Below are positions 46,515-58,760 of a stretch of 64,000 nucleotides of DNA, in pieces. Each line of letters opens with the position of its first letter. Position 1 is the stretch's first letter. The stretch is from Dillenia suffruticosa (Eukaryota; Streptophyta; Magnoliopsida; Dilleniales; Dilleniaceae): NCBI GenBank assembly GCA_033439265.1, contig JAVTVX010000030.1, positions 7,513,774-7,577,773 of the forward strand, read 5' to 3'. The notes beneath the pieces are model-generated. The model worked only from the letters and a program-made list of their open reading frames with translations, was not told the DNA's origin and searched no databases. A program made the position numbers and the translations under genes.

Positions 46515-47051
46515 TAAAATCTCTGAACTCTCTCTCTATAATCAAGAAAGGATACTAATTTTCAATGGAAAATGACTCATCTATTGACATTTGAAAAGTG
46601 GTTCTTCTTCAAACTAGAGAAAGCCTTGGTAGCATGTTTTGTTTTGTACTTTTTGAGATAATAAAAGGTTGGGAAAGTTTGATGTAAACTTGTTAGTGGG
46701 AAAGTTTGATATAAACTTGTTGGTTGTCCATTCCTTTCCACTGTCCTATACTCTAGTTTATTTTTTAAAAGTTGGTAATTGAGTGTGTTGGAACTAGAGG
46801 GGGCTGATTCACATCACAATTGTGTCATTCAAAAGGAAAAAAAAATACCTGTATAATAGTTAAGCCATTGCAACTAAATATAGAAGTATTAGAGATTGGT
46901 GGCATACTTAATCCAGACCCAAAATCTCTAAAGCTCTAGAAAACATTTCACTCTTTTTAAAGAATGCTGATTTTCAATGGAAGATGATTCAGCTATTAAT
47001 ATTTGGAAACATAATTGGTCCTCTTTAAACTAGAGAAAGCCTTAGTAGCAT
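46515..47051 (+). repeat. Diverged direct repeat (two units of about 125 bp)
   Basis: AAAATCTCT..., TTTTCAATGGAAAATGA and AAACTAGAGAAAGCCTTGGT at 46515-46636 recur at about 46920-47051 with moderate divergence. They may be parts of a decayed LINE whose RNase H piece follows. Confidence 0.6.
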
Positions 47052-47089
47052 CTATTCGACTCTAATTTGCCTCAAAAGATGTGTTTCAA

Positions 47090-47520
47090 TTCAGTTTCAA
47101 TGTAACCCCTAAAGAAATAAGGTATTATGCAAGTATTGTGGTCTCTTTGGATAATAACCTTGCTTTCCAAGGCTAGTCCTCCAATTTGGTATCTCGAAAC
47201 CTCACTCCAGAGTTATAAAATTGGCTGTCTCAATAGTTTTGTACTAAAAACATTTTAGCATAATATTTAAAGGGAGATCATTTAATATTGTTAACCTTAC
47301 TTCAATTGGGATGCTCTTATTCCATAGAAAATTTCAAATGTTGTAAAAGAGATTTGACATATGCTAAAATGCTTTACCTTTTGGAAGTTGATACATTGTC
47401 CTAAAGCCTCGATAAACCTTTCTCAAGATGTTGCTCAATGAGGTGTCCAATCAAGTTGGAATAATCCTTTTTCTCGGTTTACTTTCCTTGATGAGTTCCC
47501 TAATATTTTTCCTTTGCCTT
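47090..47520 (+). mobile_element. Possible LINE RNase H fragment
   Basis: Across shifting forward frames I read NIVNLTSIG, VVKEI/HMLKCFTFWKLIHCPKAS, then VAQ-GVQSSWNNPFSRFTFLDEFP. The order resembles the C-terminal part of the RNase H domain of plant LINEs. The similarity is weak and interrupted. Confidence 0.4.
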
Positions 47521-48238
47521 TACTTTTTCTTTCCTTTTTTTCTCTTCGAATTTCTTTAAAAAGAAAGGTTTTATTTATGAAAATCAAGTCATCATCAACC
47601 TATTCTTTAAAGTATATATGTAGTTGAGATAGAAAACTTGTATTTCATTGATAACATTTCTTTGAACTATAAACGAAACTAAATTAATAAATTATATAAT
47701 GAAATACTATCTTAAATAATACTGTATCTCCTTATTTAAAAAGAACTTAATTTATACTTTGTTTTAAATTTTTGTATTTTTAAATCAAATAATTTAAAGG
47801 CATTCATAATATAATAACAATCAAGTACTAAATTTTGAAGTATGAAGAAATAAAATAATATTACTTAATTTTAAAATTAAAATGAGAAATTTCATTCATA
47901 ATAAAATATTTGAAGGTTGATTAACAATATTGTTAGAAATATATCATTCAGATATCAAATAATTATTATATATTTTTGTAATTCGGGAGATTTTGATTAT
48001 GTTTCTATAGATAATATTTTTTAAACTAAATTTAGTATTCAAAATCTTAAAATGTGAAGAGTGTGTAAATCTAAACTATATTTACATTTGATAGTAGAGT
48101 TATTTTTTATGATACAAGATAAAATTGGAGGACTACAATCGGATGCAATGAAATAAAAGGTTATGTAGGTAAATTAATAGTGGAAAGACATGGGGTGGGA
48201 TGAAGTCAAACGTGTTGACTACCCGTTGGCCTTGCTTC
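47521..48238. other. AT-rich DNA
   Basis: I see no gene or element. This is low-complexity AT-rich sequence left of the minus-strand Gypsy fossil. Confidence 0.6.
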
Positions 48239-49071
48239 TGCTGACCGGGTCAAAATCTCTCCAAAAATTTTTCTTCAACGATATCAAACGCGGTATATTG
48301 TGCACAAACCTCAACAATTCTCTTCCTCACTTTCTCACTATTTTCTCTTGAGTAAAGTGTAGGAACACAAAGAAAGCATATGAGTAAAATACAGGAAAAT
48401 CACTTCCCGATCTTTTATTAAACTTTTCGCAAAAGTTGCAAAAGGATTGCTCAAGTAGATTAAAAAGTTTTCCCTGAAACTTTTAATCCGGCAATGGTGT
48501 AACACTCTTTGTCCCGATGCAATGACAATGCCCCATATTTATAAGGCATTTCGGCTTAACAACCCTGACTACCATAGATGAGTCAGGCATACATTAATAC
48601 ATAGAAATATAGAATTAAAATGATGATTTGCCTATTGGAAAGCCTTCAGACAACTGCCACATTTTGAATTCAAACTAAAATTGCTCCCGGACAATGCCAA
48701 CCGCCATGCCATGTATCACAACCTTTGTCCTTTAATTTGAATTGAGCAAACCGTCTAATGAGGTGTCTTTAGACAACATTTGAATGTCCTCTTAACATTA
48801 TCCCAATGGCCGCTTGTGTCCAAATTCAAAATTCAAATGTTTGCTTGAATAGCTTCTTCCGGCATGCATAACCGTCGTTGCCAATTGTGCAACTAATGTT
48901 GTGCAGGCTAACTTCTTCATCTCTCGATGAATCTCCACCATTTTAAGTATGCACAATCCATTTGCAAGCAGCTATCAAATTCTCAAATAGTTTGTCCCAA
49001 TTATCATAACTCCCCAAGTTTCCTACTAAAACCTAATATTGGCACCAAATGCCCAACCATACTCCTATGCA
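48239..49071 (-). repeat. 3' LTR of the minus-strand Gypsy fossil
   Basis: This matches 57281-58137: CGGGTCAAAA, TCTCAAAAATTTTTCT-like, CTTTCTCACT, GGAAAATCACTTCC and CACCAAATGCCC are shared. Confidence 0.85.
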
Positions 49072-49559
49072 TTTTTCTTGGTTAGGCCACCGTTCAACAA
49101 AGTCTATGCTCTAAATCACCCTTGAAAATTTTGCACTTTGCCCAAACAAAAGTTCAACACTTTTTTAGATGCCAAGTTGCTCCTACCCCTTGGATTTATC
49201 ATATGCTGGCTACGACTCCAGCCCATGTCAGGTGCTGAGAGGCTTCCCTTACCAAGAGTATCCAATGCCTTCGTCAGATAACTCCTCCAGTAATCCTTGA
49301 CCTTTTCCTCAATCTGCCATAATAACTTGTCTCTTTCCCAATTCACCTCCTCTATTAGTTACACCTTCCAAACCACCAAATATTCTAACTTTCGGTTATT
49401 CTTTCCATATCTAATCACCCTATATTCTAAAATCTGCTCTTCCTCATTGTTAATCTGTTCCTTAACAGTGGGTAGAGTTCTCTGATTCTAAGACCAGCCC
49501 TCTTGCAAGGCATCTTCATAGAAAGGTTTGAAAAAACTTACGTGAAATGTAAGGTGTAT

Positions 49560-50160
49560 TTTCAACTGGGTTGACAATTTGGGACATAGACTACATTTCC
49601 TACCTGTTGCACCACTTCAAAAGGCCCATCATACCTAATGATCAACCCCTTGTGTGTAGTTTTCGAGTGAATTTTCTTCCAAATCTGAGGGGTTAACTGC
49701 AAGAGAACCTTATCTGCAACATTAAACTCTCTCAGTCTCCTCTTGCAATTTGAAAATTTCTGCATCCTCCTTGCAGCATTGGCAAGATTATCTCTAGCCT
49801 CCTCCATAAGATCCTGCCTATTATGCACATTCTTTAGGGTTGCAGAGCACTTCACCTCTACCCTTCCAATCTCTTGTGGTGTCCAGGGCTAAAATCCAGG
49901 CACCACTTCAAACGTATTCTTCCGTGTGCTTGAGTACGTATGAAGATTATACGTAAATTGTGCAGTTTCCAATAACTCCACCCAATTTTTTTTGGCTTGC
50001 GTCATGCCTTAGTTACTCCTCCGAAGTTGGATGGTCATCTCGGTTTGTCCATCCGTTTGTGAGTGATTTGTTGTTAAAAACTTCAATTTTGACCCCAATA
50101 ATAAAAACAAAGTGATCCAGAACTTCCCTATGAACCATGCATTCCTATCACTCACAATGT
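49560..50160 (-). pseudogene. Integrase C-terminal remnant (fossil)
   Basis: Minus-strand reading gives ADKVLLQLTPQIWKKI and RYDGPFEVVQQVGN, typical of the end of chromovirus integrase, preceded by an integrase core piece next to the hAT insertion. Confidence 0.75.
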
Positions 50161-50162
50161 TT

Positions 50163-53100
50163 TCGGGTTATGTTGCACGAAAACGAAAACGGGAAATGAA
50201 AGCAAATACAAAAATGATAAGGGAAAACGATATTTTATAAAAATATAGGAAACGAGAAAACACATATACATTAAAAATATAAAAATTTCTATATAAATAT
50301 TAATTATTTTATATAAATAATAAATTAATCATCTTTTATAATAAAAATAAAAAATATCAAACATGCGATCATTAATTATAAGACAAATAAAATAAAAAAT
50401 AAAAGTTAAAATTAAATAGATAAATAATTCATTAAACTAAATATATTTTATACTTAAACAAAAATAAATAAAAAAATATATGTAAGTTATTAAACTAATT
50501 CTATTCTATTACTCTCATTTTTCCTACTCATATTTGCATCTTCATAAAAAAAAAAAAGATACACTCTCCGATTCTGGTTCATTTAATGTTAGATTAGCAA
50601 TTTCAAATATACAAACATTTTTCATACTCCCAAATTGATCTCTTTCAATATCCCATAATTTTTTCATCTTATCTTGATATTGAGATATGTCTTTTGACAA
50701 AAGACGGAGATTATTATGAATAAACACTAAGTCTTTTGTAAGTTTTGAATTTGATTTGTTTTCTTCTAAATAAATGAATAAAAGAATAAATGTTCCAATT
50801 TTTTTCGCAACAAGAGAAAGAACTAGGTTTTTCAAGTATATTAAAAGCCAATTTTTGAAACAAAGTTGCCTTTAAACCATAACATGCCCATCACTTTCTT
50901 GAATCTATGTTATACCTACTTACAATTGAATTTGAATCTCCAAATAATCTACTTTTAGAGAAAATTCAGTAAACTCATTATAAACGTTAACATATTCATT
51001 TTTATTTGGAAAAAGTCTTTTAAAACACTTGTTTCTTTCAATTGAGATTTCTCTATCCATATGAGGAGCTATTCTATTTTCTCTTCCTTGAAACTATTTA
51101 TCATCATAAAATTTTCAAAAGAAAAGAAAATCAAGATTATATGTTAGAGAAGCTAAACAATGTAGTGGAGTTTTATTCTTTGTCAAACAAGCAGCAAGAA
51201 TCTGATGAATCATATGATAGAGTAAAAAGAATTCATGTGCTGACTTTTGTTCATATTTATAAATTGCTCGTATTTATAAATAACTATATTCATTTTCTCA
51301 ATCATAAAATCTCACGTATCATAAATTAAATGAAAATATAGTTTATCTGTATCATAAACTCTAATTATATCATAAATTGGTGTAGTGAATGTAATGATAT
51401 AACCAATTTTTTCTCGTCAATTTTCGTTTACCACATGCACATGGGCAAACCTTGCTTTCCCTTTATCATCATCTCGATATTGTATCCACTTGTCACTCAT
51501 TACCATTGCTTTAAATGCACGCCTTATAAGTTTAAATTTTTTAAATATCACAACAATTGAAACAAAATAAGTGTCCATGACTGAAAGTAATTTCAAATGA
51601 CTAAACTGGTTGAAAATAGCCAATCTTATGGAATGATTCAATATAATATTTTTTATTTGTAAAGCATTTTCGTGCACAAAAGTGATCCAATGACATTCAT
51701 CGTATATTTTTTAATTATTTTTTGACTTCTTAACTATGTATATGTTCTTTAATACAAGACTCAACATATGAACAACACAAAAATTCTAAAAGATATGTAA
51801 AAATATACTTTCAATGATTTCTCCAACACGTTTACAATTAACAACATTATCAATAATTATTTGAACTACCTTTTCATTATCAATTTTATCAATTACCTTT
51901 CTCATTAGTTTAGCAATAAAATGCTTATCATTTACTTCATCTAAACAATCTATAGTTTCGAGAAACATTGATCCATTTTAAAAAACAGCCATAAAATTAA
52001 TTAACAGCCTTTTTTGGGGTCACTCCATCCATTACTAATAATGCTAACATATTTCCCCAACTATGTGTTTCTAATTGGTTCTAATAATCTTTTTATATTT
52101 GTCTCCTCTTGTTGAAGAAGTGCTCAAGTTGTTATAAGCTGGAAACAAATATCGACTTAAGGGATTATTCGCAACAAATGCAACAACATTTACATTATAT
52201 GTATTTTTAACAAAATTAAATGATAAATCTCCAGTGTAGAATATTTTAGCAATATCAATATATAATTTTGCTTGGGTTTGTACGTTAAAAACTTTACCAA
52301 TACGGGAATCATCAACTCTTCTCTTATTTGAAAACTTCAAAAATCTTTATTCAGTTAAATGGAACAAACGCCTCAAATCACTAAATATATAGGGCAAAGG
52401 CACTCATTTAGATTGTAAGAGTAAAATGTTTTTTACAACTTCATCTTCAAGTTTTTTCATATCTGAAATATTTTCAAATGTCATCTTTTCGCAATCACTA
52501 ATCCATTTTCTACTAATTTTTAGAAGATGAACTTTTACTCTCATGTATATCTCTTGTTTTTTTTCATTACAAAAACCATATAACCACCACCAATTATGTC
52601 CGTCATCTCCTATTTTTTCAATTTTAGTCACATATTTCTATAAAAGACTACTCTTTTTGTCTTTCAATACTGAGAAAGGCACACTACTACTGCTGGACTT
52701 AGAATTAAAATTTGAAAATGCCATGTAATAAATTATAATTTCATAGAAAAAAACCAAAAATAAAATATCAATATTCAAAATTTTTAAATTGTTAGAAAAA
52801 TACAAATAAATATTATTCATAACAAATCTAATAAAAAGAAATTAAACATCTAAATAAATAATAAATCAAGTTTAAATAAAAACCCTAAATATAATTCTTA
52901 ATTCTAATCATAAAATAAGAAAATTAAAATCTAAATTATTAATCAAAAATATAAACCATTAACTTACTAATATGAAAGCTATTTTAAATAATTTATAATT
53001 TTAATTACTAACCCTAAAATTAATCTAAATAACCCTAAAATCTAATTAAAACCTATATTAATATTATTTCCTAAAATTAAATCTAAAATTATAAAATTAA

Positions 53101-53884
53101 AATTTTAAATAAAAAATCTAAAATCTAAAATCTAAAATCTAAAAAATATCATAAAATACTAAAATAATATTATAAATAATAAAAACGCATCCTAAAATAT
53201 TAATCAAATACATAAAATGCAAAGGAAATGACAAGGAAATACAAATTCGTAACAAAGGAAATTCACTTTGAAATGCAAGGTAAATGTAAATGGAAGTCTT
53301 CTAATAAAAGTTACATTTGAAATATTCGAAATCACAATGAGACAATAAGATAGCAGGGCAATATGTGATGGAAGAAAAATATATTCATTCTGGAAGTTGA
53401 ACAACTCACTTTGAAAGGGGAAGAAGAAATAGGTTACCTCTCGGCTTTCACAAAAATTGCAGAAGATGCACTCTCAGCCTTCATAAAAATTGTAGAGATG
53501 CAATTGGTGATGATGACGGCTAAAGAAGAAGAATGATTAAAACCCATGCCCTAAATTTATAGAAGATTTATTCTCCTAATTTTAATTAAATTCTAATTCT
53601 GTTATTTGTGTTTACCTTCAATTAAATCATGCAATTGTAAGTAGAATTTTAGTTGAAGTTGAAACTTATCTGGGAGTTGTAGCTCGTAGGATAATATGTA
53701 ATGTGTAATTGAAGTCGGAATTTATCTGGGAGTTGCGACTAGTGGAGTGATAATACACAGACAGAGGCAACTCATGGGATGATACACAGACGAAGGTGTT
53801 TTTTAGCCATGTCGCATGGTTTCTGTTTTCAATACGTGTCGGAAATGCGAAAGGCAACCTAGCTGTCGTTTTCGTGTATCATTG
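50163..53884 (-). mobile_element. Dead hAT transposon nested in the Gypsy integrase region
   Basis: The Gypsy integrase region is interrupted at about 50161 and resumes at about 53884. The inserted DNA has similar inverted ends: GCACGAAAACGAAAACGG at the left, and on the other strand ACACGAAAACGACAGC at the right. Short subterminal repeats containing TCTGGGAGTTG lie near 53675-53730. It encodes a decayed hAT transposase on the minus strand. A clean 8-bp target duplication cannot be read, so the outermost bases are uncertain. AT-rich, gene-free DNA fills 52820-53400. Confidence 0.7.
50540..52640 (-). pseudogene. hAT transposase (BED/DUF659 type), broken
   Basis: Reading right to left there is a BED-like zinc-finger region (YMRVKVHLLKIS near 52540). 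Next is a DUF659-like stretch (IAKIFYTGDLSFNFVKNTYN near 52230), then KVVQIIIDNVVNCKRVGEI near 51850. Last is the RNase H-like domain continuation (FSHLKLLSVMDTYF, AFKAMVMSDKW, 51430-51670). Many stops and frame changes interrupt it, and I could not find a clear hAT dimerisation domain. The pieces are in the order known for Ac-like hAT transposases. Confidence 0.72.
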
Positions 53885-54060
53885 TCTTTAGGTATACCCC
53901 AATACTTCACTACATTCTTGAAGAAAAGTCCCATGGGTTCTTTTACAAGGCATGAGTGAGAGGCTGCCATGAATGTAGCATACTTGGAAAACTTGTCAAC
54001 CACCACGTAAATAGTGCTTAATCTGTAGACTTTGGGTAGTCCTGTGATAAAGTTCATACT
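53885..54060 (-). pseudogene. Integrase core remnant (fossil), other side of the hAT
   Basis: Minus-strand reading gives MNFITGLPKV, IYVVVDKFSKYATF and FFKNVVKYWGIPKD, the first half of the integrase catalytic domain. Confidence 0.8.
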
Positions 54061-54559
54061 TAAACTTTGCTATGGTCTGTTTGGTATGGGCAAAGACTGC
54101 AGCAAGTCTGCTTTTATACACTTCTCCATCTTATCTTGTTGGCAAATTAAGCAAAGCTTCACATATGCCCCCATATCTTACTCCATCTTTGGCAAGAAAA
54201 AGAAACATGAAAGTAAAGCTTAAGTTCTCTCCATACTTGTGTGCCAAGCACAATTAGCGTCATGAGTCTCCTTGAGGACCATTCGGCACAAGCCTCCACC
54301 ACTCGGCACATAGAGTCTTCTCTCCTAGGCATAGAGCAGACCATCATCTATCCAATACCACTAGACATAGCCATCCTCTACTCTCCTCCTCAAGCTTTTG
54401 TAGAACTCATCCTCCTAGATTTCTTACTTGAGCAGTTGCGCAAACTCAGACTCTACCTGGGTGAGCATTACCACCATGTGCTTCATTTGCTTGTGGTTTA
54501 GAGCATCTGTAATCTGGCTATGTTTGCGTGGCTTGTGCTCCTACTGAAAGTAAAATTTC

Positions 54560-56320
54560 GCTAGAAACTCCTACCATCTTATTTGTTTAGGGAACAACTT
54601 ATTGTGAGTAGCAAAGTAGGTATTTGCTACATTGTCTGTCTGGACAGTGAATCTGGTCAGTGAATCTGGTTCCCAACAAGTAATGTCTTTATACTGTAGG
54701 CAATGCACCACTGCAGTTATCTCCTTCTCATGGGCTGAATACTACTATTTTGCCACATTGAGTTTCCAACTCTCTAAAGCCCTGGGTACCCCTCCTGCAC
54801 CAACGCCCATTCTATTGCATGGTCTGAAACATCTGTATGCATCTCAAAAGGAAGAGTAAAATTTGACAACTTTAGCATAGGCTCTGAAGCTATTGCCTCT
54901 TTCAAGTTTTCAAATGCCTCTTGGTAACAGTCTGTCCAATCCCATGGACCTTCCTTCTTAAGCAAATCTATCAAAGGAGCAATCTTCTTTGAATAATCTT
55001 TGATGAACTTGTGGTAGTAGTTGGCCAACCCCAAAAAGGACTGCAACTTAGCTACCTTCTTTGGTGCTTTCTAATCCAAAATGGCTTTGACCTTTTGAGA
55101 ATCCATGTGCACTTTTCCTTGGGAAATGATGTGACCAAGGAATTTGGTCTCTATCCGGCAAAAGTTACACTTCTCCACCTTGACTTAGAGTTGATGCTTG
55201 ATCTTTGCAGCACCATCTGCAAGTGTCTCAAGTGATTTTCAAAAGACTCACTATAAACCACTATGTCATCCAAGTAGGGCACCACAAACTTGTCCAACCA
55301 CTAATGGAATACATCTGCAATCAGATTACAAAAAGTAATATGCATATTAATTAGGCCGAAAGATATAAGAAGGAATTCATATAAGCCATAGCGTGTCACA
55401 CATGTTGTTAATAGCTTATCCCCTTCAGCAATCCTCACTTGCCAATATCCCAATCTGAGATCCAATTTGATGAAGTAACTTGCCATTGCAAGACAGTCAA
55501 ACAAGTCTGCCATCAAAGGAACATGGCATTTGTTCTTCACATGACCTTGTTTAGTGCCCTATAATCCATATACATCCTCCGAGAATTGTCTTGCTTCTTT
55601 TGGAACAACATTGGTGCACCAAAAGGAGGCTCAGAGAGTTGGACATACCTAGTATCCAATAACTCTCCCAATTACCACTAACTCCTCCAACTCCAAGGGG
55701 AACATCCTGGATGGTGCTTGAGTAGGGGGCTTTGCACCAGACTACAATTCTATCATATGGTCAATGACTTTCCGTGGGGGTAATTTCTTGGGCAATTCCG
55801 CAAGGATCACATGTGAAAACTCCTCCAAGATTTCAGTCACCTCTAGGAGAACATCTTGCTATATGTGTTCTCCCTTAGCCTCATCATCAAGGCTAAATAT
55901 GTGGATTGCTCTTTCTTCAACCCCTGCTTGAGTTGTAAGGTTAAAACCAACATAAGGGAAACCCCTTCCCTGGTCTTTGAAGGATCCACTACTAGAATAA
56001 AGAATGGTTGTCCCTCCTCCATGATGTTGATACCCTTCATATATGGTACCGACATTTTCTTCACCTTCATGAGAAATTCCAACGCCTAAAACAACGTCAA
56101 AATTGTCTAAATGGATGGCTATGAAGTCACATTTCCCGTGTCATCCTCCCATAATCAGATTGGCACCCTTTTGCCAATCTATGAATAGGCTTTGCCTTAG
56201 AGATCACGGTCTTCAAATGGCTTAGATTGTTGATGACTTTGAGTCCCAACCGTTGTACCTCCATATCCGCTACAAAGTTGAGGGTCATGCCTGTTTCCAC
56301 CATAGCCAACACCTACTAAC
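54560..56320 (-). pseudogene. Protease, reverse transcriptase and RNase H remnants (fossil)
   Basis: On the minus strand, [18 protein letters not shown] and [12 protein letters not shown] (54780-55046) mark the RT/RNase H boundary. FIKLDLRLGYWQVRI (near 55460) is the RT core. MLAMVETGMTLNFVAD (near 56280) is the protease region. The order agrees with Ty3/Gypsy. Confidence 0.8.
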
Positions 56321-56439
56321 CATTAAGAATTGATTACACATACATGAAAGGCCTAAACATCCTAAACCTCATTGCATTCACCAACTACAAAGGTTCCACC
56401 CACGTTGGCTCCTTTGAATCTGCCCTCTCCCTTTGGTCT

Positions 56440-57200
56440 TCGGCCACCAATACCAAAAGTTTCTCATACTTAGGCTATTCCCTTGTGAGATGGGGACCAT
56501 TGCAAATGAAACACCTTTCCAGAATTTCCCTCATTGTTAGGGTCTTTCTTCTTATCCTTCTTGCTCTTCCCCTTGCCTTTAGGCTTTTAGCTCAGGATGG
56601 ATGAAGAGTTTGCCATCTTGAAATCAAAGTATTGACAGCGGCAATGGTGGAGGGAAGATCTTTCACCCCTTGTCTACTTAGTTCTGCCTAGCTCCAAGAT
56701 TGTAATCCTAACAAAAAATTGAAGAGTTTGTTTTCCTCTGTCATATTTTGGATATCAAGTATCACCAAACTAAACTTCTTGACATACTCCTAGATTGTGC
56801 CAAGAGTGTTTTAAGTTTTTCAGATTCTCTCTTACAATCCAAGCCATGTTGCGTAGGAGGAATTGATCTTTTAATTCCTTCTTCAACACCAACCAAGAAG
56901 AAATCTGAGATTTGTCTGCTTGATGATCTTCTTGAACCCGTGTCCTCTATCAAAGTTTGGCATACTTTGTCAAGTACATTTGCGGCTAACATGGTAATCG
57001 TCGTGACTTCCCTCTTCAAAATAGAGGTCTCTTCCTCCCTTTTTCAAAGAGTTTCTTGTACTACATTGTTGATAGAGATACTAGGGCCCATGGATGAAGA
57101 TGCCATAGATCCAACCCTGGCACCAGCTATAATGCCAAGAACTTCAATTACTAATTGTTCTACTTGACTGAACAGGAGAACTACTGGGAACCTATCTTGG
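56440..57200 (-). pseudogene. gag-like remnant (fossil)
   Basis: Upstream of the protease on the minus strand are a zinc-knuckle-like stretch (CFICNGPH near 56510) and a basic/acidic region. The position fits gag; the sequence similarity itself is weak. Confidence 0.5.
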
Positions 57201-57280
57201 ATTTCCAACACCTCTTCTACTCATACCAATCTATCACGGGTATTTCCAAGTATATCCGTCATAGACTCTGTTACCAACTT

Positions 57281-58137
57281 GTTATCGGGTCAAAACCTCT
57301 CAAAAATTTTTCTCTAGCGATCATAGATTCGGTGCACCGCACACAAAGCTTTAACGATTTCCTTCCTTACTTTCTCACTCTTTTCTCTTAAGCAAAGTGA
57401 AGAACACAACAAAAGCAAATAAGTAAAATATAGGAAAATCACTTCCTAATGTTTTATTAAACATTTTGCAAAAGTTACAAAAGAATTGCTCGAATAAATT
57501 ACAAAGTTTCTCTTGAAACTTCTAACCCAACAATGGTGTATAACTCTCTATCCCGATACAATGACAATGCCCTATATTTATAAGGCATTTCGGTACTTAA
57601 CAACCCTAATTGTCATAGGTAAGTTAGGCATACATTAATATATAGAAAAATAAAATTAAAAAGATGATTTACCTGTTGAAAAGCCTTCAAACAGCTATTA
57701 CATTTTGAATTCAAACTAAAAACTGCTCCTAGGCAATGCCAACTATTATACCCTGTGCCACAGACTTTGTCCTTCAATTTGAATTAAGCAAACCATCTGA
57801 TGAGGTGTCTGTTTTTTAACAACGCTTGAATGTCCTCTTAACATTCCCCCAATGACTACTTGTGTCCGAATTCGAATTCTGAATTCAAATTCAAATGCAT
57901 CCTTGAATAACTTCTTCATACATGTATAACCACTACCGTCAACCGTACAGAATAATGTTGTCCAGGCTAACTTCTTCATCCCTTGATGAATCTCCACTAT
58001 TTTAAGTATGGACGAGCCATTTATAAGGATCTCTCGAATGCTCAGAACAGTTTGTCCAAGCTATCATGAGTGTCTGTAACCGTGAGTTTCTTGCCAAAAC
58101 CCAATCTGGGTGTCAAATGCCCGACTATGCTCCTAGA
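57281..58137 (-). repeat. 5' LTR of the minus-strand Gypsy fossil
   Basis: This is the partner of 48239-49071. Its inner edge is next to the tRNA-Met-type primer site and its outer edge abuts GCTTTGTACGGAAATAACCC, where the MULE appears to begin. Confidence 0.8.
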
Positions 58138-58220
58138 GCTTTGTACGGAAATAACCCTATTAATATAAAAAATTTTTAAAACAACACCGTTTAAAAACTA
58201 TTTACAAAACTAATCCACCT

Positions 58221-58354
58221 ATGTCGTGACTTGAAGTCACGACATGCACTGTTCATGCATGTCGTGAGTTCAAGTCACGACATATGTTTAAAACGCTGTA
58301 TGTCGTGACTTGAACTCACGACATAGGACATGTCGTGAGTTCAACTCACGACAT
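58221..58354. repeat. Array of four 25-bp near-perfect palindromes
   Basis: The copies are at 58221-58245, 58259-58283, 58300-58324 and 58330-58354. Each reads ATGTCGTGA, a variable centre (CTTGAAG, GTTCAAG, CTTGAAC or GTTCAAC), then TCACGACAT. The arms are identical in all four and only the two centre-flanking bases vary. They lie downstream of the PMD gene, near the presumed MULE end. They could be protein-binding sites or form cruciforms; this is inference. Confidence 0.95.
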
Positions 58355-58760
58355 GCATCTGCCCACTACCCACAGCAATTTTCATATTATGCTGTCCAAA
58401 TTTACAACACAACTAAAAACACCACAAACTCCGATAGTGGCCAAATCAGCCATTATGCTATCCAAATTTATAACGCAACAGAAACACCACAAGCTCTGAT
58501 AGTGACCAAATCAACCATTCTGCTATCTAAATTTACATCAGAACACAAATACTAAAATACAATACAAACACCACAAACTCCAATAGTGGCCAAATCAATC
58601 AATTTTGGACCTCATAACCAGATTTCATATGCAATACCGTCCAAATATCATAACTGATCAGTAACAAATCCCAAAAACCAAAAAGTACAATGAACAGAAT
58701 AAAGAAATAAATTTAATTTTATTAAATTTAATAGAAGTTAGAATTTACAAAAATAAAAAA
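58355..58760. other. Subterminal MULE DNA
   Basis: Non-coding stretch with three related units containing ACACCACAAACTCCGATAGTG (variants near 58420, 58485 and 58570) followed by GGCCAAATCA. The repeats suggest another subterminal motif array. Confidence 0.55.

Larger units (their letters stand above)
48239..58137 (-). mobile_element. Old Ty3/Gypsy (chromovirus-like) element, minus strand, carrying a nested hAT
   Basis: Two diverged LTRs (48239-49071 and 57281-58137) enclose gag-like, protease, reverse transcriptase, RNase H and integrase remnants, read right to left. GCTTC/GCTTT at the outer edges could be a degraded 5-bp target duplication. A tRNA-Met-type primer site (TTGGTAACAGAG on the minus strand, near 57270) lies next to the right LTR. 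The LTRs differ at roughly one base in five to seven, so the insertion is several million years old or more. The coding region is broken in many places, and the integrase part is split by a DNA transposon at 50163-53884. Confidence 0.85.
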
